Positions 1 through 8,965 of a DNA stretch of 28,645 nucleotides are shown piece by piece; the first letter of the stretch is position 1; every line of letters begins with the position of its first letter. Both the position numbers and the translations under genes were made by a program. The notes beneath the pieces were generated by a model, which ran no database searches, had not been told where the DNA came from, and saw only the letters and a list, made by a program, of their open reading frames with translations. Source of the stretch: Pelargonium nanum (lineage: Eukaryota > Streptophyta > Magnoliopsida > Geraniales > Geraniaceae); the NCBI GenBank assembly GCA_036897485.1, contig JAYMTF010000892.1, positions 1 through 28,645 of the forward strand. Direction: 5' to 3'.

Positions 1-190
1 TCCCAGTGCCTTTGGTTTGGTTCATTATGACATCATGTCTCATTTAGCTAATTTTAATTACATTCGGTTTGCTTGTTTTAAATTTGAGGTCATTATGGCT
101 ATTTACTTATTAGCTAGATCATCTGTTAGTATGTTTTAGATTGGTGATGGGGTCGGAGTTTCATGTCCGTCTCTTTTGCTACAGTTTGTA
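1..190 (+). pseudogene. Degenerate RNase H-like domain remnant (retroelement-type), cut by window start
   Basis: From position 2 an open frame runs to a stop at about 133-135. It reads as the C-terminal part of a plant RNase H-like (RVT_3-type) domain and ends in LARSSV. It aligns without gaps over about 42 residues to the better preserved copy near 22350-22480 on the same strand, sharing SA, LV, DI, an aromatic-I-x-F stretch and the terminal LARSSV. Nucleotides also match (tagctagatcatctgt in both). The N-x-x-A-H segment of the other copy is lost here, so this piece is more decayed. DNA up to about 190 still resembles the 3' tail of the same element. The catalytic N-terminal half lies outside the window. 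It may be the tail of a LINE-type retrotransposon or a stand-alone RNase H-like gene fragment. Confidence 0.6.
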
Positions 191-1373
191 TTGGTCACTG
201 TTTGATTTAATATAAACTTCTTGAGTTTCTTCTAGAAAAAACCAATCAAATAAATGCTTAGAACAACGATTTTAAAATTTTATTAAAATAATATAAACGT
301 GTGCATGCCACATAAAAAAAAGTTGTGTTTTTTTTTTTTTTTTGTGCGTGATTTGATGACATGTCAATAAATGGTGATGTGACACATGAAAACTAATTAC
401 AGACGGTCAAGTGAGTTTAATAAATAAGTAGTTTACAAATGTCTAAGCAAAACAACATCTTAATTAGAGACTAAACCAAAATATATTAGACGGACAAAAT
501 TATTTAACCATTTATTTTATCACAAAGTTATTATACTGTATTATTCATTAACTTAAGTTTTCATGGAGATTGTTCTTCTTCTCATCTTACAAATAAAAAA
601 ATGGCAAGTGTCAGAAAGAGAATGCAATAAACCATAATTGTAGTTAGCCACAATGAGGTTAATAAAGTCAATTTGCTGGCTTTAGTTCTCCTCCTATAAT
701 TTGCTAAGTAAAGAGAAGACTAGTTGTTGAGCATGGACTAGTAGTTAGGTCTTATGAGCTTGGATCAACCAATTTATTTGATGCTCATATAGCAATTACA
801 ATTATATCAATTTTTGGCTTCTCTTTATATCTCTTAATTTAAAATATACTTTATATAATACTAAAAAAAATACATAATTGAATTGTCAGTTGAAACTAGT
901 TTAATGCAAGTATGTACTAAAAAAACACTATACATCAAATATGTGCATTATTATTTAGGTCCCAAAAGACTCTACTTTTGGTAAAAATAATTGGACACGA
1001 ATTAAAATATTTTATAATTAGGGTTTAGCCCCTAATTAAAACACAAAAAAATTAGTGTAGCAGATAAGAGAACAACTCCACAATAGTTTATAATTATAAT
1101 AAATTCAACTAGAACCTGACATCAACGAAGGTGATGGAATTATTTCGAAATTAAACAATGTGGGGACAATTACCGAACTAGTCCTCGGACGACTTTCAAT
1201 TTCCAGTTTAATATACAAATGTGTTCAATACCATGTGCGGCACCGAAACAGAACAAGTCTCTCACCTCTGTTTTCCGCCATAAAAAGCCCACCTCCTCTG
1301 TTCTGATCCCAAAACTTCACCGAACCCACCATCTCAAAATTCTCACATAGCTGCAAGTGATCGGATCAAGAAA
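191..1373. other. AT-rich intergenic region and promoter of the universal stress protein gene
   Basis: No coding potential was seen. The stretch is AT-rich with poly-T/poly-A runs (for example near 333-343). A TATA-like cataaaaag lies near 1279-1288, about 90 bases before the downstream start codon, and probably serves that gene. The bases just upstream of the start codon are C/A-rich like a plant 5'UTR. Confidence 0.5.
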
Positions 1374-2135
1374 ATGACAAGAGAAAGGAAAATTGCTGTG
1401 GCCGTGGACTTCTCAGACGGAAGCAAGAAAGCTCTGAAATGGGCCATTGACAATCTTGTCACCAAAGACGATACTCTGTTTCTCATCCATGTCGATCCCA
1501 ATCAGGGCAACGAGTCTCGCACCCTTCTATGGTCCTCCACTGGTTCACGTATGTTCATATGTTTCGTATAATATTTAGTACTGATTGTTAATTTAAGTTT
1601 CTTGATTCTGATTATGATCTTGTTTTGTTTTGTTCGGTGCAGCTCTGATTCCATTGTCGGAGTTTCGAGACCGTGATGTGATGGAAAATTACGAGGTTGA
1701 GGTTGATGCTGAGGTTCTCGACATGCTTGAAACTGCTGCGAGATCGAAACATGTTGGTTCTTTCATTTGCTCAGCTTTTATATATTTTTATTATGGTTCT
1801 TTTATGTGACCTAATATGGTTAAAATGGCATGAAAATATTATAGGTGAGTGTGGTGGCCAAGCTTTACTGGGGTGATGCTAGAGACAAGCTTTGCCAAGC
1901 AGTTAAGGATATGAAGATTGATTGTTTGGTAATGGGAAGCAGAGGACTTGGCACCATCCAGAGGTTCTGTCCTTTTCTTCTTCTTAGTTTCATATATAAA
2001 AGAAAAAAAGAGTCAGTGGTTTAGTTTTTGATAATCGTATTGGTTTTGATTGAATACAGGATTTTGCTTGGAAGTGTGACCAATCATGTCATGGCCAACG
2101 CAAATTGCCCGGTGACCATTGTCAAGGATTATTGA
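1374..2135 (+). CDS. Universal stress protein (UspA) family protein
   Basis: Four exons give a 159-aa protein: 1374-1548, 1643-1752, 1845-1963 and 2060-2135. All introns are GT-AG and the reading frame is continuous. The N-terminus ([20 protein letters not shown]) is the typical first strand and helix of the Usp fold. The C-terminus carries the nucleotide-binding signature G126-xx-G129-9x-G139-S140 (MGSRGLG followed by LLGS). By family knowledge, ATP-binding plant USPs are small cytosolic proteins linked to hypoxia, drought and other stress, often as dimers; the specific partner cannot be told from sequence. Length matches small single-domain plant USPs, so the gene looks intact. It converges on the GST gene, with 422 bases between the two stop codons holding both 3'UTRs. 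Start choice: first ATG of the only exon with the conserved first strand, in an A-rich context. Confidence 0.93.
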
Positions 2136-2557
2136 TTCTGATCTCAAACCTCTCTCAATGTGTATTATGAAATTATCTCTTGTTTTTGTCTTATTAAACG
2201 CTAGTTGTTTCAAATAATCTGTAACTCAGTATTGGTATTTGGTTCAATGTATATCAGATTTCAAGTTTGTATCATAAATGCTCTGTTTCTTAATTACTCT
2301 GTAGCTGCCTATCATGTGACATGTTTCTTGAGCAACAAAACCCACATGTAACACATGAACACTACGCACATACACGAATTGACAACATTGTATCAATGAG
2401 ATCCTATATCAAAGTTCACAAAACCAAGTTGCAATACATGAAACCAACCAAACCCTTGTACTAAAAGATACTCGTAAACAAACCCATCAAGCATTATCAG
2501 AAGATTGAGTAGAAAAAAGAAAAGAAAAAAGAAACCAAATGTCACACTACAGCTAAA
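2136..2557. other. Shared 3' region between convergent USP and GST genes
   Basis: This holds the 3'UTRs of the two convergent genes. It is AT-rich with A-rich runs near 2510-2535. No further gene or RNA was seen. Confidence 0.6.
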
Positions 2558-3319
2558 TTACTTGGAACCAGCTTCTGCTGCGGCAGCTAAAGCTGCAAAG
2601 CGTATTCGAACATGTTCAACATGCTTCTCTCTGGGAGGACGGGACTGAACAATGGCTTCAACACTGAGAAGCTTCTCAATCCATTGGTGCAATTCTGGTA
2701 ATGTCTCTGCTGTTATCAACTCTATCTCCAGCACTTCTTGATACACGCCAAGCCAAAAAGCCACAACAGTCCCAACAATGTCCACGAACCCAACACTCTC
2801 ACCTCCAAAAAAATCCTTACCCTTCAGCTCATTCTCTAGCGTTTTCAGCAACTCACAGTACTCTTTAATAGCCTCATCTCCTCCTTTCTTCAATTTCCCA
2901 GTCCAGCTCAGCGACATTAACTGCAAATAAACATACAAGTAAATCAAACAAAAACTCATTTGGAGATCGGAAAAAGAAAAAATGATTCTTGGTGAAAGGT
3001 TATGTACCTTTTCGTCAATAAAGTTGGCCCAAAATCGAGCCACGGCTCTGTCGTAAGGATCTTGAGGCAATATGGGATTGTTGGTCCATGTCTCGTCGAT
3101 GTACTCGATGATGATCTGAGACTCAGCAATTGGTTTTCCATTGTGGACGAGCACAGGAATCTTTTGATGAACTGGGTTGTATTGGAGAAGAAGAGGGCTC
3201 TTGCTGTACAAGTCTTCTTCGAAGTACTCGTATTCTACTCCTTTAAGCTTGAGGGCCATTTCCACTCTGCGACTGTAAGGACTAGCCCATGTCCCAAACA
3301 GCTTCACTTCTTTAGCCAT
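2558..3319 (-). CDS. Tau-class glutathione S-transferase
   Basis: Two exons, 3319-3008 and 2920-2558, give 224 aa. The intron (3007-2921) has a GTACAT donor and TTTGCAG acceptor, at the position usual for tau GSTs, directly after the thioredoxin-fold domain and the first helix. Residues 1-80 form the GSH-binding domain: Ser13 in WASPYSRR is the expected catalytic Ser, KIPVLVHNGKPIAES (residues 53-67) holds the cis-Pro loop and the E66-S67 glutathione contacts. The C-terminal helical domain follows and ends Ala-rich (AALAAAAEAGSK). Known role of the class: cytosolic conjugation of glutathione to electrophiles and herbicides and general stress detoxification; the substrate cannot be told here. 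The 87-base intron is a multiple of three and has no in-frame stop, so an unspliced transcript would read through as 253 aa. The spliced form is clearly the family form. Confidence 0.94.
   Translation of the reverse strand: MAKEVKLFGTWASPYSRRVEMALKLKGVEYEYFEEDLYSKSPLLLQYNPVHQKIPVLVHNGKPIAESQIIIEYIDETWTNNPILPQDPYDRAVARFWANFIDEKVHNLSPRIIFSFSDLQMSFCLIYLYVYLQLMSLSWTGKLKKGGDEAIKEYCELLKTLENELKGKDFFGGESVGFVDIVGTVVAFWLGVYQEVLEIELITAETLPELHQWIEKLLSVEAIVQSRPPREKHVEHVRIRFAALAAAAEAGSK
2921..3007 (-). other. GST intron, in frame and stop-free
   Basis: This 87-nt intron equals 29 codons without a stop in the gene's frame. Retention would insert a hydrophobic, Phe/Leu/Tyr-rich segment between the two GST domains rather than truncate the protein. 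Confidence 0.85.
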
Positions 3320-3619
3320 TGTTGAGTTAGCTTAGCTAGGTGAAAAGATGGTTTGTTTAGGGTCGTTTTTGTTGACCCTTTTGTAGAGATATTGGTTTCG
3401 TGATAACCAAGGCTGTACTGGAGGCTCATTGGGATAAAATAAAAAAAGAAAAGTGATGTGATGCGTGAAACTTATTATATTTGCCATTTGCAAGTGATGA
3501 TGTATGCGATGATACCATGATCTTTAGAACTAGCGTTTAACCTTAAATTAGCTTATTTTAATAGCCTCTGGTTAATATTGTATGTTAAATTAGCGTAATT
3601 TATAAACATAAACAACAAG
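3320..3619. other. Promoter region of the GST gene and tRNA upstream flank
   Basis: No gene was seen. The left part is the 5'UTR and promoter of the minus-strand GST gene. The right end contains a TATA-like tttataaa near 3599-3606 and a CAA-rich aacaacaag directly before the tRNA, which matches the upstream signals described for plant Pol III tRNA genes. Confidence 0.5.
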
Positions 3620-3691
3620 GTCGTTGTAGTATAGTGGTAAGTATTCCCGCCTGTCACGCGGGTGACCCGGGTTCGATCCCCGGCAACGGCG
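3620..3691 (+). tRNA. tRNA-Asp (anticodon GUC)
   Basis: The 72-nt cloverleaf is complete. Acceptor GTCGTTG (3620-3626) pairs with CAACGGC (3684-3690), including one T-G pair, and the discriminator is G3691. The D arm has TAGTATAGTGGTAAGTAT (internal A box), the anticodon stem CCCGC/GCGGG carries loop CTGTCAC with anticodon GTC at 3653-3655, and the T arm is CCGGGTTCGATCCCCGG with B box GGTTCGATCC. No CCA is encoded and there is no intron, as usual for nuclear plant tRNA-Asp. Five T residues at 3692-3696 form the Pol III terminator. It delivers aspartate at GAC/GAU codons. Confidence 0.97.
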
Positions 3692-3696
3692 TTTTT
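3692..3696 (+). terminator. Pol III terminator of tRNA-Asp
   Basis: A run of five T residues begins immediately after the discriminator base of the tRNA. Confidence 0.85.
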
Positions 3697-3713
3697 GTCC
3701 GTTACTATTCATT

Positions 3714-3762
3714 GATACGACGTCGTGTTGATCTTCCCCCACTTTTGCAGATACGACGTCGT
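3714..3762. promoter_or_regulatory. Two GATACGACGTCGT direct repeats containing palindromic ACGACGTCGT
   Basis: Identical 13-mers occur at 3714-3726 and 3750-3762, 36 bases apart. Each contains the 10-bp palindrome ACGACGTCGT with an ACGT core. They sit between the tRNA-Asp gene and the MEE60-like gene, 214-262 bases before its start codon. ACGT cores are bZIP-type binding sites by general knowledge; actual binding here is inference. A related ACGACGCCGT follows the TATA box of the Rab gene at 24327-24336. Confidence 0.55.
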
Positions 3763-3975
3763 TTAAGCTTCCACCACTTTCACTCTCCTCTGAGAGACTC
3801 TCTCACCACCATGTTCGAGTTCGGCTCCTTGCTTGCCTGTGAAGACAAGTTAGCTGCGATTCCGAATTCAATTTAAATATAATTTAAATTGCTACAAAAA
3901 TCTCTTCCAGAAATTCAATTTAAATATAATTTATTTTTTATTTTTTTCTTCACCGCCACAAACGCCTTGCCGGAA

Positions 3976-4536
3976 ATGTCCGACGTGTTACGCCGGAGGC
4001 TTGGGACCACCAGCATCCACATAATGGCTCTGGACGGCATTGTTAACGTCAACTCACTATTCACTCTAGCTCTCTTCCTCGGTCTCACTTGGTACCCTAC
4101 CACCGACCCCAGTGCCAACCTCATCGGCAGCGATGCCACCTGCGCCGCCGGAGCCTCCGTCGCCGAGAATCTCATCGCCTTCCACGTGTACTCCTTCAGC
4201 GCCTTCCTCTTCTCCAGCCTCATCGCCTTGGCTCTCAAACAAGCCATCAAGATCATCCACCGCAGCGCCGCCGGCGCCGATCTGTTGCGCACTGCGCCTC
4301 ATTCGGCGCACGTTAATCTCGCTAGGTTCCGGGCAGGGATACTTGTTTCCGCTTTCGGATCGGTTCTCGGGTGCGGGTTCTTGATGCTGGCTCTGGTGGA
4401 TCTGGTTCAGATCAAATTGGGGATTTTGGCTTGTGGAGATTTGCACACTTTGGCTGCGATTTGTCCTCTGGTAATTTTGGTACCATCTGCTCTTGCTATC
4501 TATGTTTTTCTTGTGCTTTATGCTTTTACATGCTAG
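3976..4536 (+). CDS. Four-helix membrane protein, MEE60-like plant-specific family
   Basis: A single exon encodes 186 aa from the ATG at 3976. The frame is open upstream to an ATG at 3889, but that extension is low-complexity Phe/Leu-rich and probably 5'UTR; 3976 fits the conserved-looking start MSDVLRRRLG better. Conserved core: ALDGIVNVNSLFTLALFLGL (residues 18-37). Four hydrophobic segments are visible at about 22-39, 67-92, 118-143 and 157-183, so it is predicted to be an integral membrane protein. From memory the family resembles Arabidopsis MATERNAL EFFECT EMBRYO ARREST 60; no enzymatic motif is visible and no biochemical role can be assigned. GC content is clearly higher than the flanks, typical of an intronless plant gene. 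A tRNA gene ends 284 bases upstream. Confidence is high that it is a gene, lower for the family name. Confidence 0.82.
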   Translation: MSDVLRRRLGTTSIHIMALDGIVNVNSLFTLALFLGLTWYPTTDPSANLIGSDATCAAGASVAENLIAFHVYSFSAFLFSSLIALALKQAIKIIHRSAAGADLLRTAPHSAHVNLARFRAGILVSAFGSVLGCGFLMLALVDLVQIKLGILACGDLHTLAAICPLVILVPSALAIYVFLVLYAFTC

Positions 4537-5118
4537 GGTTTGTTTTTCCATTTCACAATTCTATAATTTACAGTGATTGATTGTTGCTTATAGTGTATAT
4601 ATACTTGAGAAATTGAAAATCATCCCAAATTTATGAAATTTCAGTTGAGTTTTGTTGAGATCTTGTCCTTAGCTTTTATTCAACTAAGCAGAACTTAAAC
4701 CTTTGACATGAAACTGATGCTTCTTGAAATGATTTAAGGGCTCGAGATCGTGTTTGACCAAGTTTTTGGTACTAAAATTCAGTGGTTTTAGGTAAGTATT
4801 TAGTATTTAATTGCTGGATCTGGGATTTGGAGGATAAAATAATATGTTGTTGCTTACTAACAACACTAAGTTAGGAGGAGATTAGGAGTATAAGTAAGAG
4901 CCATGTGCTGGTGCCTTGAAAAAATCAAAACTGATAAACCCAGATTCGGAGGAGACTCTAGAAATTAATGCATATACGTGTAGTGTAGAAAGAAGATGAT
5001 TTCCAGATGCATCGTCCACATACTCAATTCCTTGGGATGGAGTTTATCTCCTCGTCTTTGTAGGGGTTGTACGTGGGATGTTTTTATATAGTCTTCTAAT
5101 CTTATATCACAAGATTCA
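4537..5118. other. Intergenic: 3'UTR of the MEE60-like gene and promoter of the glycosyltransferase
   Basis: No gene was seen. A tttttatata run at 5081-5090 resembles a TATA box but lies only about 30 bases before the glycosyltransferase ATG, which would leave almost no 5'UTR; the real transcription start may be further upstream. Confidence 0.45.
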
Positions 5119-6582
5119 ATGGCGAGGGATCAGGTTACTGTCCTTAGCTTCCGGTGCCTGAGCTCCATTGTTTTCGTCCTCTTTGCTTTCTCATTCATCT
5201 CACTTCTCCATTGGTTTCACTCTTCTGGTCCGTGCTACTTTCAGAATGGGATTATTGAGCAAAATCATAACCTACCCATCAATCTCCTTTCTTTCACCTC
5301 TGCCTGGAATCATCTTTCCTTTGACACTAAACCGCCTCCAAAACTCCTTAAGATTGCTCTCTTTGTCAAGAAATGGCCCCATAGATCTCGTGCAGGAGGA
5401 CTTGAGCGGCATGCCATGACCCTCCATCTTGCTCTTGCCAAAAGAGGTCACGAGCTCCACATTTTTACCACTTCTCCTGGAAACTCTTCCCTCCCAAGGT
5501 ATGCATTGAGCAGTCTATATTTTCACCTATCCAAACCAACAGCTTCTGGTTACCTGGACCAAGCTTCAGTCTGGAAGCAGTTTCTTACTCAAAACTTAAC
5601 TGGGAAGCCTTTTGATGTAATCCACACTGAAAGTGTGGGGCTCTTACATACTAGATCGAGGAATCTAAGTAACTTAGCCGTTAGTTGGCATGGAATTGCA
5701 TATGAAACCATTCACTCTGATATCATCCAAGAACTTTTGCGCACCAATGAAGAACCCCAGGCATATGCATTGACTGAAAGAACCATGAAGGTTGTTGAAG
5801 AGGTAAAGTTTTTTCCAAGCTATGCCCATCATGTTGCCACTAGCGATCATGTCGGAGACATCCTACAAAGGATATACATGATCCCAACGGAACGAGTTCA
5901 TGTCATTCTCAATGGTGTCGATGAGGAGATGTTTAGGCGCGATGTCATCAAAGGTAAGGAGTTTAAGAAGAAGTTTGGCATTCCAGAATCTAAATCACTG
6001 GTTTTGGGTCTGGCCGGGAGGTTGGTGAAGGATAAAGGACACCCACTAATGTTTGAAGCTTTGAAGCAAATGTTTGGAGAAAATGATACATTTCGGGAGA
6101 GTGCTGTTGTTCTAGTTGCTGGAGATGGTCCATGGGGTGCTAGATACAGAGATCTGGGAGCCACTGTAATGGTTTTGGGGCCATTAGAACAAGCTCAGCT
6201 GGCGAGCTTCTATAATGCAATAGATATCTTCATAAACCCAACTCTCCGAGCCCAAGGGTTAGATCACACTTTGTTGGAAGCAATGCTTTCTGGTAAGCCG
6301 CTACTGGCTACGAGGTTTGCTAGCATTACAGGCTCTGTGATTATTGGCACAGAAATGGGTTATACATTCTCACCAACAGTAGCTTCATTGAAGGAGGCTC
6401 TCTACAGAGTCTGGGCAGATGTAGGTGGGGGAATCTTGGAGAAGAAAGGCCAGGTAGCTAGGCAGAGAGGTTTAAAACTTTTCACTGCCACTAAGATGGT
6501 TGCTGCATATGAGAGGCTATTCCTTTGCATATCAAGTCAGGTGAGCAAAAAAGAAAACTATTGTCAGTACCAACCTCATTAA
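5119..6582 (+). CDS. GT4-family glycosyltransferase, type II membrane anchored
   Basis: A single exon encodes 487 aa. The N-terminus is a short basic-poor tail plus a membrane anchor at about residues 13-33, then a stem, then a GT-B fold. The N-lobe (from about residue 78) has GGLERHAMTLHLALAKRGHE. The C-lobe has the Rossmann segment GLAGRLVKDKGHP (298-309), VLVAGDGPWG (331-340) and the sugar-nucleotide loop QGLDHTLLEAMLSGKP. In GT4 enzymes this loop is usually E-x7-E; here it is Q379-x7-E387, so the first acidic residue is Gln. The topology suggests a Golgi or ER enzyme using a nucleotide sugar. The acceptor is unknown. Homologues in plants are annotated only as UDP-glycosyltransferase superfamily. 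The start is supported by an in-frame TAG at 5089 and by the anchor beginning right after it. A good splice donor (cag|gtgagc near 6538) lies in the last codons, but the unspliced end reads as normal coding sequence. Confidence 0.9.
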   Translation: MARDQVTVLSFRCLSSIVFVLFAFSFISLLHWFHSSGPCYFQNGIIEQNHNLPINLLSFTSAWNHLSFDTKPPPKLLKIALFVKKWPHRSRAGGLERHAMTLHLALAKRGHELHIFTTSPGNSSLPRYALSSLYFHLSKPTASGYLDQASVWKQFLTQNLTGKPFDVIHTESVGLLHTRSRNLSNLAVSWHGIAYETIHSDIIQELLRTNEEPQAYALTERTMKVVEEVKFFPSYAHHVATSDHVGDILQRIYMIPTERVHVILNGVDEEMFRRDVIKGKEFKKKFGIPESKSLVLGLAGRLVKDKGHPLMFEALKQMFGENDTFRESAVVLVAGDGPWGARYRDLGATVMVLGPLEQAQLASFYNAIDIFINPTLRAQGLDHTLLEAMLSGKPLLATRFASITGSVIIGTEMGYTFSPTVASLKEALYRVWADVGGGILEKKGQVARQRGLKLFTATKMVAAYERLFLCISSQVSKKENYCQYQPH

Positions 6583-7714
6583 ACAGCAAGATCATACCCA
6601 GTTTTTTGGAGACCAGTGGGAAACAAAACAACCAAATGGAGTTCTGATCTAGTGCTTGCTTATTCCAGAATCAAGTGGATTTGTGCATGTATTTCTTAGT
6701 TTTGTGCAGAATATCATATTTTGGAGTAGAAGAGAAGGATAGATTGAATCTCCAGTTTAGTTACACATCAATCTCACACAATGAAGTGTGATTGTGAAGT
6801 CCTAGAGATAGATTGGTTGACTGTTGACAGAGACAGGGAATGAATAAGTTGTTTCCAACAGGGAGAGATGCTCGTAGAATTTCTAGAAAATGATGTAATC
6901 TCAGACAGCGAGAGCTTTTCGTGAATGGAAAAACAAAAAACTCATTGTTGTTAGCTTCGCAACATTGGTTACCTCTGTCTTGGATGCAGGTATTTTAATC
7001 TTGGCAGCTCCTGGAGTGTTGCCATGCACTGATGTAGCCAACAACTGGTGGTACGTATCATTTACACACCCGTTTATGTTTAATCTGTATTAATGATACC
7101 CGTTTATGTTTAATCTTTCTGATAATCTAGTGAATTAGTACATATTATGCACATTAAAAATGCGCTTTTGCTTAAACTAGCATGTGAAATGTAACATGAG
7201 TATCTGCATTTTGCTCTGCTGTATTTGCTGCTTTCTAAATCATCATACAGATATAGAAACTAGAAAGCATGCCATAAATTTGATATTGTTTCTTTAAGCA
7301 TCCATTAACATAACAACATCTATGAATAGACAGCCATTACAAGCTAGGAAAAGCATGAAAACAATATCCCACTATCTATAAAAAGCTTATCCCAATAGAG
7401 AGTGCTAAAATGTGCTGCACACTCAACAATAGTATAAAGTGAAATACATAAAAAAAGAACATATCACACACAGTTCATACTACTTAATTGGGAAAAACCG
7501 TTACTAATCCCTAACAAGATCTGTTCACATCAGCTTCACATCTTTATTGCATCATCTTCCACAGCTAGGATTCATGACTTCCTGCAAAATGAACAAAGAG
7601 TGACACATCAGGTAATTGAGCATTGTTTAATCAACTGTTCTGCTAATTTTAAACTTTCTGAAATACCAACCTGAGAAAATAGTTTTGAAGTCATATGCCT
7701 TGTGAGAGAAGATC
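6583..7714. other. 3' regions of two convergent genes; short direct repeat
   Basis: Contains the 3'UTR of the glycosyltransferase (+) and of the Ser/Gly-rich protein gene (-). A 19-bp direct repeat beginning acccgtttatg starts near 7068 and again near 7098. A 3'UTR intron is possible for either transcript (acceptor-like tggatgcag near 6990 on +), but nothing else coding was seen. Confidence 0.5.
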
Positions 7715-8641
7715 TTAATAGTAAAGAGAACCTGTAGAGCACAAAAAATCACAAGTTCAGAGATGTATAAGCAAGTCTGCATATAGATGTTGCATAAATA
7801 TGTTCTGTATCAATAGTCAATACCTTGCCACCAGTTTCCTCTAGAAGCACTTTGCGAGTTGTTTCCATTCATATCATCTTCTCCCCCATCTTGCTTGAAC
7901 TGCTAGTTCACATCCACAAAGAATTTAGCCTAATTAGTTTTGCCTACCATTTCATAAGCCGATTATCCAGTTAGTGTCGTGGATTAGGCGAGACTCACCA
8001 TAGGATAGGATCCCGGGGTTTGGCTGCCGGAGGAGTGGGAGTATATGTCTTGTCCACCGTAGTAAAGAGATGAACTTAGATGACATGGCTCCACTCTCTC
8101 CTCCTCCTGGAAATTCGCATTCCTGTTCTTGTTGGTTATGCTCCGATTCGTACCCTCACCACTCCTTGCTACAAAAACAGAAACACAGCACCAAAATTCT
8201 TAGGTGATATTCTAAGTAGTTTTGAATAAGTGGTTAAGAAGAATATGAAACCACTTCTTCAAAGTAAATTAAAAACACACTTTCACATTGTGACCATATC
8301 CTGAAAGCTATGAGTGGTGTGAGATTACAAACCTGGAGCACCTTGTTTAGTGTTCCACAGTTGATGGTTTCTTGATGAGTGTTTTTGCCAAGAACCGGTC
8401 ACCTGATCGGAGCTCGGCTGGTTCTTCCCTGCCACCTGATCAATTAAACCAAGAAAGTTCAGTTCAGTGAACCACAACACCAGTTTCGAAGAAGCAGAGC
8501 AAAGTACAATATCCAATATCGTACCGTCGATGATGGTGGTGGAAACATAGTGGCAAAGATTCCGGCGGAGGACGACGGCGGCGACTCCTTGGCGCCAAAA
8601 AGATCGGAGAACGAGGAACCTGATTGATTCTTGCCTTCCAT
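7715..8641 (-). CDS. Plant-specific Ser/Gly-rich protein ending in SRGNWWQGSLYY
   Basis: Five exons, 8641-8525, 8435-8333, 8168-7999, 7902-7824 and 7731-7715, give 161 aa, all with GT-AG introns and consistent phases. The N-terminus reads MEGKNQSGSSFSDLFGAKES, then GIFATMFPPPSS. The middle is Asn/Ser-rich, with SSLYYGGQDIYS, and the end is SRGNWWQGSLYY, with the last five residues in a 17-base final coding exon. I recognise this layout (FSDLFG, GIF..FPPPS, YYGGQ, SRGNWWQGSLYY) from uncharacterised plant proteins, but I know no function for it. No membrane segment, signal peptide or known domain is visible; it looks disordered and short-motif-based. The acceptor of exon 4 is TAGCAG, a tandem NAGNAG that could add or drop one Gln in frame. 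A G-box lies 217 bases upstream, suggesting ABA or light control. Confidence 0.85.
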
Positions 8642-8670
8642 TCACAACTTCTAAGAAAAGATCCAATTGA

Positions 8671-8688
8671 CTCTCTCTCTCTCTCTCT
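8671..8688. repeat. (CT)9 microsatellite in 5'UTR
   Basis: Nine CT units lie about 30-47 bases upstream of the start codon of the minus-strand Ser/Gly-rich protein gene, so the transcript carries a GA-rich leader. CT/GA repeats in 5' leaders are common in plants. Confidence 0.9.
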
Positions 8689-8857
8689 TAAGTTTTCAAT
8701 GTTTGGTCAAAATGTTGAGAAGAAGCCATGAAATATATAGAGTCCTCGCATGTCGGCTCTGTCCAGAGGAAAAAAAAGGAAAGAGATATAGAGAATTTTG
8801 GCATATTGATTCGGTTTGTGAAGCATAAGACATAAGTGGATAAGTGCCATGTGGGGT

Positions 8858-8865
8858 CCACGTGG
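8858..8865. promoter_or_regulatory. Perfect G-box/ABRE CCACGTGG
   Basis: This palindromic CCACGTGG contains an ACGTGG core on both strands, 217 bases upstream of the start codon of the minus-strand Ser/Gly-rich protein gene. By general knowledge such boxes bind bZIP (ABF/GBF) and bHLH (PIF) factors. Occupancy here is inference. Confidence 0.6.
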
Positions 8866-8965
8866 GACGCCAAGTGGCTGGTGGGGCCCAGGAGAGTGGA
8901 TAATTGTGAGCAGACCAGACCGACCTCTCTTTCTTTGGTTACCAGAAGAGTCACAATTCACTGTT

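Noticed and set aside
3634-3876. 80-aa plus-strand ORF starting inside the tRNA region
   Set aside because: It begins within the tRNA-Asp gene and its protein has no recognisable feature; the tRNA explains the sequence.
4066-4551. 161-aa minus-strand ORF antisense to the MEE60-like gene
   Set aside because: It is a mirror frame of a GC-rich membrane-protein gene; its composition is low-complexity and the sense frame has clear helices.
6530-6720. Alternative splice donor in the last codons of the glycosyltransferase gene (cag|gtgagc)
   Set aside because: The unspliced reading continues as ordinary coding sequence to a stop, and no downstream acceptor gave a convincing alternative end.
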